From Diploscapter coronatus (Eukaryota; Nematoda; Chromadorea; Rhabditida; Rhabditidae): a stretch of DNA of 64,000 nt. The translations under genes were made by a program, and so were the position numbers. The stretch lies in NCBI GenBank assembly GCA_964036155.1, contig OZ038423.1:47507249-47571248 (forward strand), written 5' to 3'. Below are positions 61,250 to 64,000 of this stretch, one piece after another. Position 1 is the first letter of the stretch. Each line of letters begins with the position of its first letter. A model generated the notes under the pieces. It searched no databases, was not told the DNA's origin, and worked only from the letters and a program-made list of their open reading frames with translations.

Positions 61250-64000
61250 ATGAGAATCGATATTTCGTTCAAAATCAAGCAGATTATTCTATTATTATTA
61301 TTATTACTCGAATTTTGTGTAATATGTAAATCGGCCACCGTACTCTCGGCAGCGGTCAACGCTTGCCAAGAGCAATGCAATGAACGGAACTTGGTATGAA
61401 AGTTGAATATTATTATCAGCTTGAAATATGGCCTGAATTAGACATTTAAGAAGCGTCAAAAAATCTCACATTATTTTGAAACTTATTATTTTTGTATCAC
61501 CAGGGAATTAATCGTCATTAGAGATTGAAAAATTAAAAATACCAAAAAATATTTAAAAACTTATTAATTCATGTCTAATTTCTTAGATTGGTGTATCATA
61601 ATACGCACTGGAACAATACAATTATCAACTTTTCTATTTTTTTTTTTAAATCCATAACTTTCTCTGGACGTAATTTTCAAATTCCAGGCTCTACCCCTCG
61701 AGCGGGGTGAAACGTCTTGGCGCCAGGAATGGTTGCAGAAGTGCAATTTCCAGTGTCGGGCTAAATCAGTAAGACTAAAATTTTCGAATTTTCAAAAATC
61801 TTCGTTTTAGTGCCAAACGGGTTGTCGCTACCTCGAAAAGGATGCTAGTTTAGTCATTCCCACTACTACTTCTTCTTCGACCACTCAAGCTCCTGATGAA
61901 TCCACTTCTGAGCCTACTGAGCCTACGGGTAAGCCAAACTTCAAAAATCTTTCCAGATTAAATTTTAGGATCACCAAATACCCCCAAAGAGTGCTTGTCA
62001 GTTTGTACTTCCGAAAATCTAGCCATTGATAGCTGCGAACAGGGATGTCGGGCTGTGTTCAGTCAGTTCATGAAGCAACTGCAGAGTAAGGAAATAAAAG
62101 ATCTAGAAAATAAATAAAAGGCCCTCTTTAAAAGCTAGATAGAAATACAAGACCATGACCTTCTATTAAATTCTTTTTAGCGATCGTCAATGAGGCTCGA
62201 GTTGAGATAGAAACCGCGGATGAAAGACTCAGGCTGAAATGGATGTTTTCCGAGAGCAATTTGCCTACAGTCCAGGAAGTAGCAGCCGAAGACGTCCTGT
62301 GGTTCGCCCAAACTCGACCTGTGATGGGCTCGAATGGGTGGAGATGGAGTGCACTACCTATGGGGGTAGGTTTTGAATATTTAGCATATTAATTTTATCT
62401 ATCATTATAGTCATTCCGATGTTCACTAAATAAATCGTTAGATATAAATTCGATGAATTTTCTGAAGCATACAATTCTAATATTTTAATTTAAAATTTAG
62501 GCCTTTCGCAACGGCTCTTTGTCTTCCGAAGTCGTCACGCCTCAAGAATCATCTCCGAACATTCAAATTCGGCTTGCTCTGGCCTATCACAATCATGTTG
62601 TAGTGTCAAAGCACGTTCACTATCAAACCCCTTTGGAGTTGTATCCTAACCAAATTTCGATCGAGAAATCCATGCAGATCGATAGGAGCAAACAATTGGT
62701 TTGCTGGGAGTACAAGGGAGTTGTGGTACGTTTTTAGGATTTTAAACGGGCTAAAATATTATTTGTCATTCGATAAGTCCTTAGGATCGGTTTAAAAATA
62801 ACTTTAAATGACATTTTTCTTATAATTTATAGACCACCTTCCGACTAACTCTATCTTCCACCGACGGTACTGAAATATCGAAATTCGATTTAGGATCAAA
62901 GTAGGTTTAAAAATTTCCCATAACTCTTTGAAAAATATTATTTCCGTTGGTATCTCATTTAATCATACAAATTTAGTTCCCACTGCAATTTATTCGCGAA
63001 TTTGTCATCGGCGAATTGTTGCAATCTTAAAATTGAGGCTTTGGATGGAGAAGGGAAGATTTTGAAAGAAAAGTCGACGAATTTTACGATATCTGGGAAT
63101 TCGGGTACGCTTCGTGAAATTTTTGGATTATTTAAAGAAAAATATATTATTTCAATAAATCGTCGGGGCGTGATTGTAACTATATCTGAAAATATATACT
63201 AAACTTCATGAATGTGTCAAAGATTTTCAAGATTCAGACATAAAATTTGCATTCAATAGTAGTTCAACCTGAAGTACTAACCATTAGCCATAAATTCAGA
63301 ACCCTCCTTATCTGACAAAGACTTGATCATCCTTGCCAATGCCACTCATTTGATGCATTTTCCTCCTAGCGTAGACTACGTCATGGAGCAACCACCAGTT
63401 GTATTTGAAGTTCCTGATTTACTATCTGAAGGGGAAGAAATTACAGGTTTGTAAATCGTGATCTTTCTTTCCTTTTAAATAGTAAAAAATCAGCTATATC
63501 TGGTATGAATAACCATCGTCGGTTACTGGTTGGTACTTCGAAGGGGAATATTTTCATGGTCGACCCCACGAAAAACCCTAATGAAACCTCGAAGGATGAG
63601 CGAATTTTCATGGTTCGATCGACTAAGGAAAATGGACCCATTTCTTATGTTAATTATGGTATTGGTTATTTTTATTCTCTAATTATTATTTTAAATTTTA
63701 GACCCAGTTCAAAACATTACCTATGCAGTAGAGAAGGAAAAGGGTATCGTGAGGTAATTAACGCAGACAACTAATTTAATTATCATAGTTCCAATTTTAG
63801 ATGTGCCATGTCGAAAGAATGTAGTCTAGTGCCGAATCCTGATCAAGCCAACCCAGCCAAGCAATTAGTCGTAGATTCAATTAACGGGTTAACTAGTTTA
63901 ATACTGTTTCAAATAAATGCATAGCATTGATAGATTAAAATTTAATACTATATTATTCTCTAGGTTCATCTACCTCTTAAATGCCGATCATACTATTAAA
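61250..64000 (+). CDS. Large extracellular receptor-like protein (possibly ROS1/ROL-3-like), 5' part
   Basis: The ATG at 61250 gives a signal peptide with a poly-Leu core encoded by a TTA/ATT run. Cys-containing modules follow: ACQEQCNERNL, KCNFQCRAKS, CQTGCRYLEKD; then a Ser/Thr/Pro/Glu linker; then ECLSVCTSENLAIDSCEQGC. An FN3-like segment has RLKWMFSESNLPTVQEV, VLWFAQTRP and WRWSALPMG; another beta-rich stretch follows (IQIRLALAYHNHVVVSKHV, LVCWEYKGVV). Further on, RRLLVGTSKGNIFMVDP, ISYVNYDPVQNITYAVEKEKG, VVDSING and FIYLLNADHTI look like blades of a YWTD-type propeller. Cys modules, FN3 and propeller in this order fit the Sevenless/ROS1 class (C. elegans ROL-3), but the kinase would lie beyond the window. 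At least eleven exons are seen; the gene is cut by the window end. Confidence 0.7.

Overview
The window is nuclear DNA of a nematode. It is AT-rich, with intron-dense genes, many introns of about 40-60 bp, acceptors of the TTTCAG type, and protein families that are nematode-specific or nematode-expanded (Sre chemoreceptor, DB module, CUB-like DUF141 protein, receptor guanylyl cyclase with a DVVSFT catalytic core, MAB-3-like double DM-domain protein). It is not recognisably C. elegans sequence, and I cannot name the species. Most listed open frames are shadows. The gene models below were built by joining exons across GT-AG (twice GC-AG) introns with matching phase.

Left part, minus strand (1-20.4 kb): a purple acid phosphatase (382-2442), a partly resolved small membrane protein (3189-about 4308), a receptor-type guanylyl cyclase (8440-14212), a secreted DB-module protein (14748-16297) and a KLF-type three-zinc-finger factor (17141 to about 20341).

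Middle part, plus strand (22.6-29.5 kb): two tandem, diverged copies of a small secreted cationic peptide gene (22663-22930 and 23561-23838), then a large secreted Gly/Gln/Asn/RGG-rich low-complexity protein (25029-29507). The first intron of the latter holds a mariner-like MITE.

Then on the minus strand (30.6-34.0 kb): a CUB-like protein with a GATA site and TATA box upstream, followed 156 bp downstream by a cystine-knot glycoprotein-hormone-beta-like gene, an operon-like arrangement. An Sre-family chemoreceptor follows on the plus strand (35873-37883), then several small uncertain minus-strand genes and exons (37.9-39.2 kb) and a cluster of repeats (39.2-41.0 kb).

Right part, plus strand (42.7-64 kb): a mab-3-like gene with two DM domains (42721-48533). 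Its 2.6-kb intron carries a near-perfect hairpin, a DM-domain-type binding palindrome and an apparent alternative first exon. After this comes a 9-kb gene-poor stretch with a fold-back repeat, a possible tRNA-derived SINE and a MITE. The window ends with a complete G-protein alpha subunit (57729-59423) and the 5' part of a large secreted or membrane protein with an FN3-like segment and a beta-propeller-like segment, possibly ROS1/ROL-3-like, which runs off the end (61250-64000).

Several products are signalling components (guanylyl cyclase, chemoreceptor, G alpha, glycoprotein hormone), but apart from the possible CUB/hormone operon nothing shows that neighbouring genes work together.
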